A program made the translations under genes and the position numbers. The notes below the pieces were generated by a model. The model saw nothing but the letters and a program-made list of their open reading frames with translations, searched no databases and was not told where the DNA came from. Of a DNA stretch of 64,000 bases, positions 52,043 through 62,351 are shown in pieces. Source of the stretch: Paenibacillus sp. MSJ-34 (GTDB lineage Bacteria > Bacillota > Bacilli > Paenibacillales > Paenibacillaceae); contig NZ_JAHLPR010000009.1 in assembly GCF_018918005.1 (NCBI RefSeq), forward strand, positions 62,001-126,000, in the 5' to 3' direction. Each line of letters begins with the position of its first letter. Position 1 is the first letter of the stretch.

Positions 52043-52168
52043 ATCAAAAAGGAATTCCGATGTAACTGGCGACAAATGTGGGGGAAACCACGGTGGAGCA
52101 TCGGAATATACGGCCGGTCGCCTGGGCAAAGAGCAATGCGTGTTTTCGACACGTCGTGCTCTTTTTTT
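52043..52168 (+). ncRNA. ZTP (pfl) riboswitch with intrinsic terminator
   Basis: All parts of the ZTP/pfl aptamer are seen. The outer stem pairs TTCCGATG (52055-52062) with CATCGGAA (52099-52106). It encloses the conserved ACTGGCGA and the small hairpin GTGG/CCAC. GGTGGAGCA follows, then the pseudoknot strand CGCC (52119-52122) within GGTCGCCTGGGCA, which pairs with GGCG (52068-52071). Immediately after comes a terminator: GAGCA/TGCTC and CGTGT/ACACG stacked (52131-52161) followed by seven Ts. ZTP accumulates when 10-formyl-tetrahydrofolate is short; binding should prevent termination and raise rpiB-ywlG-glyA expression. Confidence 0.93.
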
Positions 52169-52304
52169 CGTTTTTCTCCGCACATTTAGGTATAATAATG
52201 GCTAGACGTATTGCTTACAAAACAAGCGTATGCTTCCGAAGCAAGTTTTTAGTACGAAGTCGTTTCGAGAAGCAGCGCTCACAAAACTTTTAGGAGGAAC
52301 TGCT

Positions 52305-52763
52305 ATGAAAATTGCAATTGGTGCGGATCATGCGGGGGTCCGTTTGAAAGACGGTATTATTGCGGTTATTCGTTCGTTAGGTCATGAAGTGGAGGATTTC
52401 GGCTGCCATTGCTCCGATTCGGTAGATTATCCGGATTACGCGCTGCCGGTATGCGAGAAAGTGGCTTCCGGCGAAGCCGATCGCGGCGTACTTATATGCG
52501 GGACGGGAATCGGGATGAGCATCGCGGCCAACAAAATTCCCGGCATCCGCTGCGCGTTGGTCCATGATTTGTTCTCCGCCAAAGCGACGCGCGAACATAA
52601 CGATTCGAACGTGCTCGCGATGGGAGAGCGCGTCATCGGCCCCGGCGTCGCCGAGGACATTGTGCGCATCTGGCTTGAAACCGAATTTAGCGGCGGCGAG
52701 AGACATGTCGGCCGGGTAAGCAAAGTACAGGCGCTTGAAGAAAAATACAGCCTGCATCCATAA
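52305..52763 (+). CDS. rpiB: Ribose-5-phosphate isomerase B
   Basis: 152 residues of the RpiB/LacAB family, interconverting ribose-5-phosphate and ribulose-5-phosphate. The active site is intact: GADHAGVRLKD at the start, Cys in CGTGIGMSIAANK (base), His in LVHDLFSAK-like segment, HNDSNVLAMGERVIG. ATG 52305 follows TTTTAGGAGGAAC; 25 upstream codons have no signal. First gene behind the ZTP riboswitch, in an operon with ywlG and glyA. Confidence 0.95.
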   Translation: MKIAIGADHAGVRLKDGIIAVIRSLGHEVEDFGCHCSDSVDYPDYALPVCEKVASGEADRGVLICGTGIGMSIAANKIPGIRCALVHDLFSAKATREHNDSNVLAMGERVIGPGVAEDIVRIWLETEFSGGERHVGRVSKVQALEEKYSLHP

Positions 52764-52799
52764 TCGGGAACGATACGATTCGAAAAAGGGGTGTTCGGT

Positions 52800-53369
52800 G
52801 TGAGTGAATTCGATGCGTATGCCGGTCAAGCGGAAACGGTGGCAAGGGAACTTGCGTCGGCCGGCAACTTGCGGGCAGGGCAGCTGGTCGTGATCGGCGC
52901 GAGCACGAGCGAAGTGCTGGGCCGGCATATCGGCACGTCCGGGACGGAGGAGGTTGCCGCCGCGCTTTATACGGGGCTTGCGCGGGCGCAAGCCGACATC
53001 GGCTTTCATCTGGCGTTTCAATGCTGCGAGCATTTGAACCGCGCTTTGGTGGTGGAACGCGCCGTACTGGGCGCTTACGGGCTTGACGAAGTGTCCGCCG
53101 TGCCGGTGGCGAAAGCGGGCGGGTCGATGGCCGCCTACGCTTTCCGTCGGATGGCCGATCCGTGTTTGGCCGAGACGATTCAGGCCCATGCCGGCATCGA
53201 TATCGGCGAGACGCTGATCGGCATGCACTTGCGGCGCGTTGCCGTACCGCTGCGGCCTTCCGTTCGCCAGATCGGCGCGGCGCGCGTCACGGCCGCTTAT
53301 ACGCGGCCCAAATTGATCGGCGGCGAGCGGGCCGTGTACCGGCGCCCCGATGCGGACGCTTGCGTGTAA
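52800..53369 (+). CDS. ywlG: TIGR01440/YwlG family protein
   Basis: 189 residues of a small conserved Firmicutes family (UPF0340) without an established activity. Signature stretches are VIGASTSEVLGRHIGTSG, HLAFQCCEHLNRALV, VPVAKAGGSMAAYAF and GMHLRRVAVPLRP. GTG 52800 is preferred (AAAGGGG about nine bases upstream); GTG 52791 would overlap the ribosome binding site. Conserved between rpiB and glyA in Bacillaceae and Paenibacillaceae, which suggests a role linked to one-carbon or ribose metabolism. Confidence 0.88.
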   Translation: MSEFDAYAGQAETVARELASAGNLRAGQLVVIGASTSEVLGRHIGTSGTEEVAAALYTGLARAQADIGFHLAFQCCEHLNRALVVERAVLGAYGLDEVSAVPVAKAGGSMAAYAFRRMADPCLAETIQAHAGIDIGETLIGMHLRRVAVPLRPSVRQIGAARVTAAYTRPKLIGGERAVYRRPDADACV

Positions 53370-53426
53370 AGGGCGCGATCGATGGCGCAATGATCGGATG
53401 TCGCCTGTCATTCGTTTATAGAGGTT

Positions 53427-53670
53427 GTTCAAAAAGTCCCCTTTTGATCACGAAGATGAACTGGGAGCAGACTCGACATCGAATCTTGCGTTCACCCTCG
53501 AAGAGCGTATGCTTACGAAGTATGTTTCCTCCGGAAACATTGCAGGTGCTCATGTAGGTTTTGCCTACACTCCGCTCCTCCTGAAAGTTTTGCGCAGCAA
53601 AACTCGCTTCGGAAGCATGGGCTTCGGGTTCTCGCAACCTTCTCGGTGCTGAAAAGTCGACTTTTTGAAC
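53427..53670. mobile_element. MITE-like element between ywlG and glyA
   Basis: 244 bp bounded by perfect 12-bp inverted repeats, GTTCAAAAAGTC (53427-53438) and GACTTTTTGAAC (53659-53670), with weaker pairing further in. Internal hairpins include ATGTTTCC/GGAAACAT (53522-53540) and AGTTTTGC/GCAAAACT (53586-53604). It has no coding capacity and ends about 50 bases before the glyA ribosome binding site. I recall near-identical sequences from many Paenibacillus genomes, which fits a mobile, non-autonomous element; I cannot confirm copy number here. Confidence 0.8.
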
Positions 53671-53736
53671 TCGCACTGATACATTCCTTTTCGAAGGAAA
53701 GTTTTTATAAATTAATCATTTCAAGGAGGATTTACC

Positions 53737-54987
53737 ATGACGGAACATTTGAAACAAGCGGATCCGGAAGTGCTGAAAGCGATGGATCTGGAACTCCAGC
53801 GCCAGCGCAACAATATCGAACTGATCGCGTCCGAGAATATCGTGAGCGAAGCGGTCATGGAAGCGATGGGTACCGTATTGACGAATAAATACGCGGAAGG
53901 CTATCCGGGCAAGCGCTACTACGGCGGCTGCGAGCATGTCGACATTGTGGAAAATATCGCGCGCGACCGCGCGAAGCAGTTGTTCGGCGCGGATCATGCC
54001 AACGTGCAGCCTCATTCCGGCGCGCAGGCGAATATGGCCGTTTACTTGGCAGCGCTGAAACCGGGAGATACGGTGCTCGGCATGAATTTGGCGCATGGCG
54101 GCCATTTGACGCACGGCAGTCCGGTCAACGCTTCCGGCTTGCTGTACAATTTCGCGGCGTACGGCGTGAACGAGAATACGTTCCGCATCGATTACGACGA
54201 AGTGCGCAAAGCGGCCTTCAAGCATCGCCCTCGCCTGATCGTGGCCGGCGCGAGCGCGTATCCGCGCATCATCGATTTCGAGGCGCTCGGATCGATTGCC
54301 CGGGACGTAGGCGCCTTGTTTATGGTGGACATGGCGCATATCGCAGGCTTGGTAGCGGCAGATTTGCATCCGAATCCGGTGCCTCACGCCCAATTCGTAA
54401 CGACAACGACGCACAAGACGTTGCGCGGGCCGCGCGGCGGCATGATTTTATGCACGTCGGCATGGGCGCAAGCGATCGATAAAGCGGTATTCCCGGGCAC
54501 GCAAGGCGGACCGCTGATGCATGTCATCGCTTCGAAAGCCGTTGCGTTCGGCGAAGCGCTGCAGCCGTCTTTCAAAACGTACGCGCAAAACGTAGTCAAC
54601 AACGCCAAAGCTTTGGCGGAAGGCCTTCTTGCGGAAGGGCTGACGCTCGTATCCGGCGGCACGGACAACCATTTGATGCTGATCGACACGCGCAGCGTGA
54701 ACATTACGGGGAAGGACGCCGAGCATGTGCTCGATTCCGTCGGCATCACGGCCAATAAGAACGCGATTCCGTTCGATCCGACAAGCCCGTTCGTTACGAG
54801 CGGCATCCGCGTCGGTACGCCTGCGGCGACGTCGCGCGGCATGGACGAAGCCGCGATGAAGACGATCGCGAAAGTGATCGGCATGACGCTCAAAAATCCG
54901 AAGGACGAAGCGACGCTCGACAAGGCGCGCTCCATCGTGCGCGATCTTACGGCACAATACCCGCTTTATCCGAACTTGAAATATTAA
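53737..54987 (+). CDS. glyA: Serine hydroxymethyltransferase
   Basis: 416 residues, PLP-dependent fold type I enzyme converting serine plus tetrahydrofolate to glycine plus methylene-THF. The PLP lysine is in [14 protein letters not shown]; the [10 protein letters not shown] and [11 protein letters not shown] segments and [10 protein letters not shown] are canonical. ATG 53737 follows TCAAGGAGG. The gene is the natural target of the ZTP riboswitch 1.6 kb upstream, with rpiB, ywlG and a MITE in between. A strong terminator follows. Confidence 0.97.
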   Translation: MTEHLKQADPEVLKAMDLELQRQRNNIELIASENIVSEAVMEAMGTVLTNKYAEGYPGKRYYGGCEHVDIVENIARDRAKQLFGADHANVQPHSGAQANMAVYLAALKPGDTVLGMNLAHGGHLTHGSPVNASGLLYNFAAYGVNENTFRIDYDEVRKAAFKHRPRLIVAGASAYPRIIDFEALGSIARDVGALFMVDMAHIAGLVAADLHPNPVPHAQFVTTTTHKTLRGPRGGMILCTSAWAQAIDKAVFPGTQGGPLMHVIASKAVAFGEALQPSFKTYAQNVVNNAKALAEGLLAEGLTLVSGGTDNHLMLIDTRSVNITGKDAEHVLDSVGITANKNAIPFDPTSPFVTSGIRVGTPAATSRGMDEAAMKTIAKVIGMTLKNPKDEATLDKARSIVRDLTAQYPLYPNLKY

Positions 54988-54998
54988 GATGCGAATCG

Positions 54999-55030
54999 AA
55001 CCGTTCCTCATGTTGGGGAACGGTTTTTTT
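54999..55030 (+). terminator. Terminator of glyA
   Basis: AACCGTTCC (54999-55007) pairs with GGAACGGTT (55016-55024), followed by seven Ts. Confidence 0.93.
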
Positions 55031-55086
55031 GGCTGCGATTCTTCGTCGCCGTATAAAGTCGCAGAAGGCACATATCGGGTAATCGT

Positions 55087-55274
55087 ATGTTGTACAAAAT
55101 ACAATATTGTGACGCCAAATACGGTGGGGAGAGCCTGGATGTTGTACAATGTGCAGCATATTCCGAGGATAACCCGCCATTTTTGCTCATTTCGGCTCGA
55201 TATGCTGCATTTTATGCAATATAGCCTATGGAAACCGGAGAAGGGAGCGGAAAATGTTGTACTTTGTGCAGTAT
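55087..55274. repeat. Four-palindrome element, 21-bp family, copy B
   Basis: Palindromes start at 55087, 55139, 55202 and 55254, spaced 52, 63 and 52 bp exactly as at 2682-2869. Left arms read ATGTTGTAC or ATGCTGCAT, right arms ATACAATAT, GTGCAGCAT, ATGCAATAT and GTGCAGTAT. Reverse-complemented palindrome 4 matches 1, and 3 matches 2, at 16 of 21 positions each; most differences are transitions, so RNA pairing would be kept by G-U pairs. Confidence 0.85.
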
Positions 55275-55719
55275 TGTGCCGGTTGGATAGCCTATGGGGA
55301 GGGGAAAACGGGGGAAGGCCACAGGTACGCCGCAGGTACGCGCCTCGCACATCGAGCAGGCCGCAATCTGATTAAATATCGGCGGTAAGACCAATGCTGG
55401 CTAATGGAGCGACAAGCGGGGAATAGCGGAACTTTCCTGGAGGAGATAAGGCGCTGCCGGCTATCTATCGTGCCATATGATCTGCTACGCGGCCGCCAAC
55501 CTATCGCGCCATGCGGCTCGCTGCATAACTGACGCCATCGCGTCGAATTTTACAAAAAAATGCCGCATCGCGTGCAGTCGAACTTATGGAGTGATATAAT
55601 AGAAAAAGCTATGCAAAATTTCAACTAGAATCTGCAGCAGCATGAGATTTTGCTTCGTCCCACTGTTCGGGGGCGGCGCGAAATCGAAGTGAGCATTCGA
55701 CAAGCGAAGGAGACATAGT
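55275..55719 (+). promoter_or_regulatory. Leader region of upp with candidate promoter
   Basis: A TATAAT at 55595-55600 with a poor -35 (GTGCAG, 17-bp spacer) may drive upp. GCAAAATTTC and GAGATTTTGC in the leader can form a long-range hairpin near 55612-55654. Two degenerate 36-bp direct repeats start at 55465 and 55501 (CTATCGTGCCAT and CTATCGCGCCAT). Nothing coding is seen. Confidence 0.45.
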
Positions 55720-56349
55720 ATGAGTAAATTAGTGATCTGCGATCACCCTTTGATTCAACACAAGATGACCTTTATACGCGACACGCGGACGAACACGAAA
55801 GAATTCCGCGAACTGGTGGATGAAGTAGCGACATTGATGGCATATGAGATTACGAGAAACATTCCGCTCGAGACGATCACCGTCGAAACGCCGGTGACGA
55901 CGACGGAGAGCAAAGTGATTTCCGGCCGCATGCTCGGCTTGATTCCGATCTTGCGGGCCGGGCTTGGCATGGTGGACGGCGTGCTGAAATTGATACCCGC
56001 CGCGAAAGTGGGACATATCGGATTGTTTCGCGATCCGGAGACGCTGACGCCGGTCGAATATTATGTGAAGCTGCCGACGGACGTCCAGGAGCGCGAACTG
56101 ATCGTGATCGATCCGATGCTGGCGACGGGCGGTTCCGCGATCGCGGCGATCGACGTTCTGAAAAACCGGAACTGCACGCAAATCAAGCTCATGTGTTTAA
56201 TCGCTGCGCCTGAAGGAGTCGAGGCCGTGCAGAAGGCCCATCCGGACGTGGATATTTACATCGCCGCGTTGGACGAGCGTCTTAACGATCACGGCTATAT
56301 CGTTCCCGGTTTAGGCGACGCGGGAGACAGATTGTTCGGCACGAAGTAG
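55720..56349 (+). CDS. upp: Uracil phosphoribosyltransferase
   Basis: 209 residues. Salvages uracil with PRPP to UMP. The PRPP-binding motif [11 protein letters not shown] and the uracil-binding end ([16 protein letters not shown]) are intact. ATG 55720 follows AAGGAGA. It sits between glyA and wecB as in many Bacillales and ends in a terminator. Confidence 0.96.
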   Translation: MSKLVICDHPLIQHKMTFIRDTRTNTKEFRELVDEVATLMAYEITRNIPLETITVETPVTTTESKVISGRMLGLIPILRAGLGMVDGVLKLIPAAKVGHIGLFRDPETLTPVEYYVKLPTDVQERELIVIDPMLATGGSAIAAIDVLKNRNCTQIKLMCLIAAPEGVEAVQKAHPDVDIYIAALDERLNDHGYIVPGLGDAGDRLFGTK

Positions 56350-56374
56350 TGCGTTAGAAATCGTTCATAACGTC

Positions 56375-56422
56375 CTGTTCCGGGGCGCCGCTCTCGCGCT
56401 ATCCTCGGAACAGCGGCTTTTT
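56375..56422 (+). terminator. Terminator after upp
   Basis: CTGTTCCG (56375-56382) pairs with CGGAACAG (56406-56413) around a GC-rich loop; CGGCTTTTT follows. Confidence 0.7.
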
Positions 56423-56457
56423 GAACCCGTATTATGGACTGGAAACGAGGGGAAACG

Positions 56458-57612
56458 ATGAGCAAAATTAAGGTGATGACGATTTTCGGCGTTCGTCCGG
56501 AAGCGATCAAGATGGCGCCTTTAGTATTGGAATTGCAGAAGCATCCGGAGCGGATCGAATCGCTCGTGTGCGTCACGGCGCAGCATCGGCAGATGCTCGA
56601 CCAGGTGCTGGACGTTTTCCGCATAAGGCCGGACTATGATCTTGACGTCATGAAAGAAAAGCAAACGCTTAACGAAATTTCGATTCGCGTGTTGCGAGGC
56701 TTGGAGCCTGTTTTGCAAGAAGCCAAGCCCGATGTCGTGCTGGTGCACGGCGATACGCTTACGACGTTCTTGGCCAGCTATGCCGCCTTCCTGCAGCAGA
56801 TCAAGGTGGGGCATGTCGAAGCGGGATTGCGCACGTGGAATAAATTGTCTCCTTATCCGGAGGAAATGAACCGCCAGCTAACGGGCGTGCTTGCCGACAT
56901 GCATTTTGCGCCAACCGATCTGGCCGCAGACAACTTATATAAGGAAAATAAAAATAAATCAACGGTGTATGTCACAGGCAACACGGTCACCGACGTGTTT
57001 CAATATACTGTACAGCACAATTACAACCATCCGGTGCTGGAATGGGCGAAGGGCAAAAGATTGGTTCTCATGACGGCTCATCGGCGCGAAGCGCAGGGAG
57101 AGCCGCACCGCAATATTTTCCGCGCGGTGAAACGGATCGCCGACGAATTCGCAGATATCGCGATCGTATATCCGGTTCATCCGAGTCCGGCGGTGAAACA
57201 GCCGGCCTATGAAATTTTGGGAGATCATCCCCGAATAAGACTGATCGACCCGCTCGACGTTGTCGAACTGCATAATTTTTATCCGCATACGCATCTCATC
57301 TTGACGGATTCCGGCGGCTTGCAGGAAGAAGCTCCTTCGTTCGGGGTGCCGGTGCTGGTATTGCGGGATACGACGGAACGTCCCGAAGGCATCGATGCGG
57401 GTACGCTGGAATTGGTCGGTACGGACGAGGAGCGCGTCTACGAACGGACGAAGGCGCTGTTGACGGACGCGGCGTTATACGGGCGAATGAGCGAAGCTTC
57501 CAATCCTTTTGGCGACGGACAAGCGTCCAAAAGGATCGTTCAGGCGATATTGCATCATTTTGGAAAAAGCGACGAACGGCCGGATTCGTTTTCACAAAAA
57601 GTTCACAGTTAG
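56458..57612 (+). CDS. wecB: UDP-N-acetylglucosamine 2-epimerase (non-hydrolysing)
   Basis: 384 residues (also called MnaA in Bacillus). Makes UDP-ManNAc for teichoic acid linkage units and other wall glycans. Diagnostic stretches are GVRPEAIKMAPL, VHGDTLTTFLASYA, VEAGLRTWNKLSPYPEE, MTAHRREAQGEPH and LTDSGGLQEEAPSFG. ATG 56458 follows CGAGGGGAAACG; a frame eight codons longer overlaps that site. A dyad (TACAGT, three bases, ACTGTA) lies downstream at about 57647-57661. Confidence 0.95.
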   Translation: MSKIKVMTIFGVRPEAIKMAPLVLELQKHPERIESLVCVTAQHRQMLDQVLDVFRIRPDYDLDVMKEKQTLNEISIRVLRGLEPVLQEAKPDVVLVHGDTLTTFLASYAAFLQQIKVGHVEAGLRTWNKLSPYPEEMNRQLTGVLADMHFAPTDLAADNLYKENKNKSTVYVTGNTVTDVFQYTVQHNYNHPVLEWAKGKRLVLMTAHRREAQGEPHRNIFRAVKRIADEFADIAIVYPVHPSPAVKQPAYEILGDHPRIRLIDPLDVVELHNFYPHTHLILTDSGGLQEEAPSFGVPVLVLRDTTERPEGIDAGTLELVGTDEERVYERTKALLTDAALYGRMSEASNPFGDGQASKRIVQAILHHFGKSDERPDSFSQKVHS

Positions 57613-57741
57613 GAAATTATCGGCTGTCTATGACATAAGTCACTAGCATACAGTTGTACTGTACGGTTTCTAAGGCTGTGGAGGCTTGATTTGACGCTGT
57701 TTCCGGTGTTATTTGGCATGCATAAATAAAGTTAATTTGAA

Positions 57742-57771
57742 TTGACAAAGTATGTTTTTTATAAGTACAAT
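57742..57771 (+). promoter_or_regulatory. Promoter of the atp operon
   Basis: Perfect -35 TTGACA (57742-57747), 18-bp spacer, TACAAT (57766-57771), about 29 bases before the first gene. Confidence 0.8.
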
Positions 57772-57799
57772 GAATTGGGATTGTAAGGATTGGTGTCGA

Positions 57800-58033
57800 A
57801 TGAGCGAACCTACGAACCATGCCAAGATTTGGAAGGCCGCCGGCCTGGTAAGCGCTATCGGAGCCGATATTGCGGTATGTACCGTTCTCGGTTTTTACGG
57901 AGGGCGTCTGCTCGGCGGATGGCTTGGCAACGAAGCCCTTTGGACGGCGGTTGGCGTGTTGTTCGGGATTTTGCTCGGTTTTACGACAGTATTCCTCATA
58001 ATAAGGAAAGTATTGGAGGAGCAGGATGGATGA
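57800..58033 (+). CDS. atpZ: AtpZ/AtpI-type small membrane protein of the ATP synthase operon
   Basis: 77 residues with two membrane helices (LVSAIGADIAVCTVLGFYGG; VGVLFGILLGFTTVFLIIRKV) of the ATPase_gene1 (AtpZ) family. Such proteins, found ahead of atpI, are proposed to help Mg2+/Ca2+ transport or c-ring assembly. ATG 57800; the open frame extends 16 codons upstream to 57752 over the promoter. It overlaps atpI by eight bases. Confidence 0.8.
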   Translation: MSEPTNHAKIWKAAGLVSAIGADIAVCTVLGFYGGRLLGGWLGNEALWTAVGVLFGILLGFTTVFLIIRKVLEEQDG

Positions 58034-58394
58034 ATTGGCTCTCCATACAAAAGCGCTGATCAGGATCACCTGCTTTTTTCTAGCCTTTTGTTTGTTGCTC
58101 TGGATTGTTTTGCCGGAATATCGCAGCTTGATTTTAGGAGTTATTGCAGGGACAAGCGTCAGTGCTTTCAATTCGATTCATTTGGCGATCCGGACAAGAA
58201 TGTTCACGGAAGCCGCCCTTGAAGGCAAGCGCAAGCATACCGGTTTCGCGGTCCGTGCGGCGATGTCCGTGCTCGTCGTACTTGCCGCTTATAAACTGGA
58301 GCAAATCGACGTGATTTCTACTATTGTCAGTTTGTTTGCTGTTCATCTCATATTTACTGGCATTGGTATTGTTCTTTTACACAAAAGGAAATGA
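58026..58394 (+). CDS. atpI: ATP synthase protein I
   Basis: 122 residues with four hydrophobic segments, AtpI family, an assembly factor that helps c-ring formation. ATG 58026 overlaps the preceding gene. It lies directly upstream of atpB, the standard place. Confidence 0.85.
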   Translation: MDELALHTKALIRITCFFLAFCLLLWIVLPEYRSLILGVIAGTSVSAFNSIHLAIRTRMFTEAALEGKRKHTGFAVRAAMSVLVVLAAYKLEQIDVISTIVSLFAVHLIFTGIGIVLLHKRK

Positions 58395-58422
58395 AAATTA
58401 TTCCATGGAAAGGGGTGAGAAC

Positions 58423-59211
58423 ATGCATGACGCTCCGATTATTAATGTAGCCGGAATCGATATCGATCTCTCGATTGTTATTATGCTGATTGTTACTTGT
58501 ACAATCGTTTTTGTCTTTGCCAAACTGGCTACGCGCAATCTGTCGGTCGATAATCCGAGCAAACTGCAAAGCTTTTTAGAATGGGGCGCCGATTTCATTA
58601 AAGATATGGTATCCAGTACCATGGATTTCAAAAAAGGAAAAGTATTCGTATCGTTAGGAATGACGATTATACTGTTCGTTTTTGTCGGCAATCTGTTGGG
58701 TATACCGTTTTCGATCGTTACGGAAGGCCATGATCCCCAAACGATATTCGGCCAGGAAATCAAGGCGACAAGCCAAGAACGTATGGACGAATTGGCTGCC
58801 AAAGGCAAAGAGCCTCATTACGAGCTTGTATGGTGGAAGTCGCCGACGGCGGATATGTCCGTTACGATGGGGTTGGCGTTTATGGTTTTCGTACTAGTGC
58901 ATTTCCTGGGTATGACGCGGAATACGAAAGCGTACTTTAAGCACTATTTGGAACCGTCTCCCTTATTTTTCCCTATTCACCTCGTCGAAGTATTTACGAA
59001 GCTGGTAACGCATGGAATGCGGCTATTCGGTAACGTATTCGCAAAAGAGGTATTGATGACCGTTCTGGTCAGCGCGGGAATTGCAGCGATTCCCGGTATT
59101 ATTATCTGGCAAGCGTTTGGTTTATTCATTTCGGGAATTCAAGCTTTCGTATTCACGATTTTGACGATGGTATATTTATCGCAAGCGTTGGAAAGCCACG
59201 ACGACCATTAA
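58423..59211 (+). CDS. atpB: ATP synthase F0 subunit a
   Basis: 262 residues, five to six membrane helices. The essential half-channel Arg is in THGMRLFGNVFAKEV. ATG 58423 follows AAAGGGGTGAG; the long frame from 58324 starts inside atpI and is not used. Confidence 0.96.
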   Translation: MHDAPIINVAGIDIDLSIVIMLIVTCTIVFVFAKLATRNLSVDNPSKLQSFLEWGADFIKDMVSSTMDFKKGKVFVSLGMTIILFVFVGNLLGIPFSIVTEGHDPQTIFGQEIKATSQERMDELAAKGKEPHYELVWWKSPTADMSVTMGLAFMVFVLVHFLGMTRNTKAYFKHYLEPSPLFFPIHLVEVFTKLVTHGMRLFGNVFAKEVLMTVLVSAGIAAIPGIIIWQAFGLFISGIQAFVFTILTMVYLSQALESHDDH

Positions 59212-59267
59212 GCGATGTTGAATTCATCTGTAATTCAGACCGATTCATCGGTTTGACTACAATATAA

Positions 59268-59513
<246 letters not shown>

Positions 59514-59662
59514 TATCCGATCGAAGGTTTGGCGGGGAAGGCCATTGCCCTCCACGCCTTCCTTTTAGTTGGATGGCATTGCCCGAATAAATGTAAGATC
59601 ATAAATGACTTAACGATATGATAGACATGGGGTTGAACACACTCAGAAAGGAGTGACAGGGA

Positions 59663-60148
59663 TTGAATTTCGTACCATCTTCCACCGTATTTACGATCAT
59701 CGCGTTTTTAATACTTTATTTTTTGCTTAACAAATATGCATTCGGCCCGCTGTTCAGCATTATGGAAAAACGCAAAGAACGCGTACTAGGCGAACTTCAA
59801 GAAGCGGAACAAAGCCGTAAGCAAGCGGAAGCTTTGATCGCCGAGCAGAAAGAAGCTTTGCAGCAAGCCCGCAAAGACGCTTACGAAATTATCGAACAAT
59901 CTAAAACGACTAGCACGAAGCAAGCCGAGGAAATTATCGCTCAGGCGAAAGAAGAGGCGAATCGTCTGAAAGACGAAGCCGTTCGCGAAATCGAAAGCGA
60001 GAAGAACAAGGCGGTTACCGCTCTTCGCAGTCAAGTCAGCGGTATGTCCGTCATGATCGCTTCCAAAATTATCGAGAAGCAAATCGATGAGAAATCGCAA
60101 GAGGAATTGGTTGACCATTACCTGAAAGAGGTAGGGGAGAAGCAATGA
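59663..60148 (+). CDS. atpF: ATP synthase F0 subunit b
   Basis: 161 residues: one N-terminal membrane helix (about 5-25), then a long charged coiled coil forming the peripheral stalk. Start is TTG 59663, with AAAGGAG nine bases upstream; no ATG is near. It overlaps atpH by four bases. Confidence 0.94.
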   Translation: MNFVPSSTVFTIIAFLILYFLLNKYAFGPLFSIMEKRKERVLGELQEAEQSRKQAEALIAEQKEALQQARKDAYEIIEQSKTTSTKQAEEIIAQAKEEANRLKDEAVREIESEKNKAVTALRSQVSGMSVMIASKIIEKQIDEKSQEELVDHYLKEVGEKQ

Positions 60149-60693
60149 GCCGTGATATTGTCGTAGCGAAACGATACGCAAAAGCGCTTTTTCAAGTGGC
60201 GCAAGAGAAGAACAGCATCTCCCAAACCGAGCAGGAATTGAAGTTGATCGTGGATGTTGTTAACGAGAGCGTGGACTTGCAAAAGTTTCTAAAGGCACCG
60301 AATATCGACCTCTCGGCCAAGCTGGACGTCCTGAACAATGCGCTCTCCGGCAAATTGAGCGAGACGGTTTTGAATACAGTGAATCTATTGATTCAAAGAG
60401 GCAGACATGATCTTCTTAACGCGATGTTGGAAGCTTATGTCAAAATTTCCGGCGAAGCCCTCGGTCAGGCGGACGCGAGCGTCGTATCCGCTTATCCGCT
60501 CAGCCAGCCCGAATCGGAATTGATCGCGCAGCAATTCGGGAAACTCGTCGGCAAAAAAATTCGCGTTCAAAATGTAGTCGATAAAAGCATTATCGGCGGC
60601 ATTCAAGTGCGGATCGGAGACAGGCTGTATGACGGAAGTATATCCGGCAAGCTTGCTCATATGGAAAAATCATTGAAAACTCAAGCACTGTAA
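60145..60693 (+). CDS. atpH: ATP synthase F1 subunit delta
   Basis: 182 residues, OSCP/delta family: helical N-terminal domain (VAKRYAKALFQVAQEK) and C-terminal stalk-binding domain (VVDKSIIGGIQVRIGDRLYDGSI, quoted in part: IIGGIQVRIGDRLYDGS). ATG 60145 overlaps the atpF stop. Confidence 0.95.
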   Translation: MSRDIVVAKRYAKALFQVAQEKNSISQTEQELKLIVDVVNESVDLQKFLKAPNIDLSAKLDVLNNALSGKLSETVLNTVNLLIQRGRHDLLNAMLEAYVKISGEALGQADASVVSAYPLSQPESELIAQQFGKLVGKKIRVQNVVDKSIIGGIQVRIGDRLYDGSISGKLAHMEKSLKTQAL

Positions 60694-60700
60694 GGGGTGA

Positions 60701-62221
<1,521 letters not shown>

Positions 62222-62351
62222 CGATAGATTGTAGCCGAGCTTTTAGTCGGCTCGGTATCCCGTATTAACTTTGCGGTCGGCAGGGCTTAACGATAAGGCG
62301 CATGCGCTGAAGACGAACGCTTTGCCCGCAAAGTTCGAAAGAGGTGAAATC

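Noticed and set aside
57647-57661. Dyad TACAGT-TGT-ACTGTA before the atp promoter
   Set aside because: Too short and about 80 bases upstream of the promoter; no regulator can be named.
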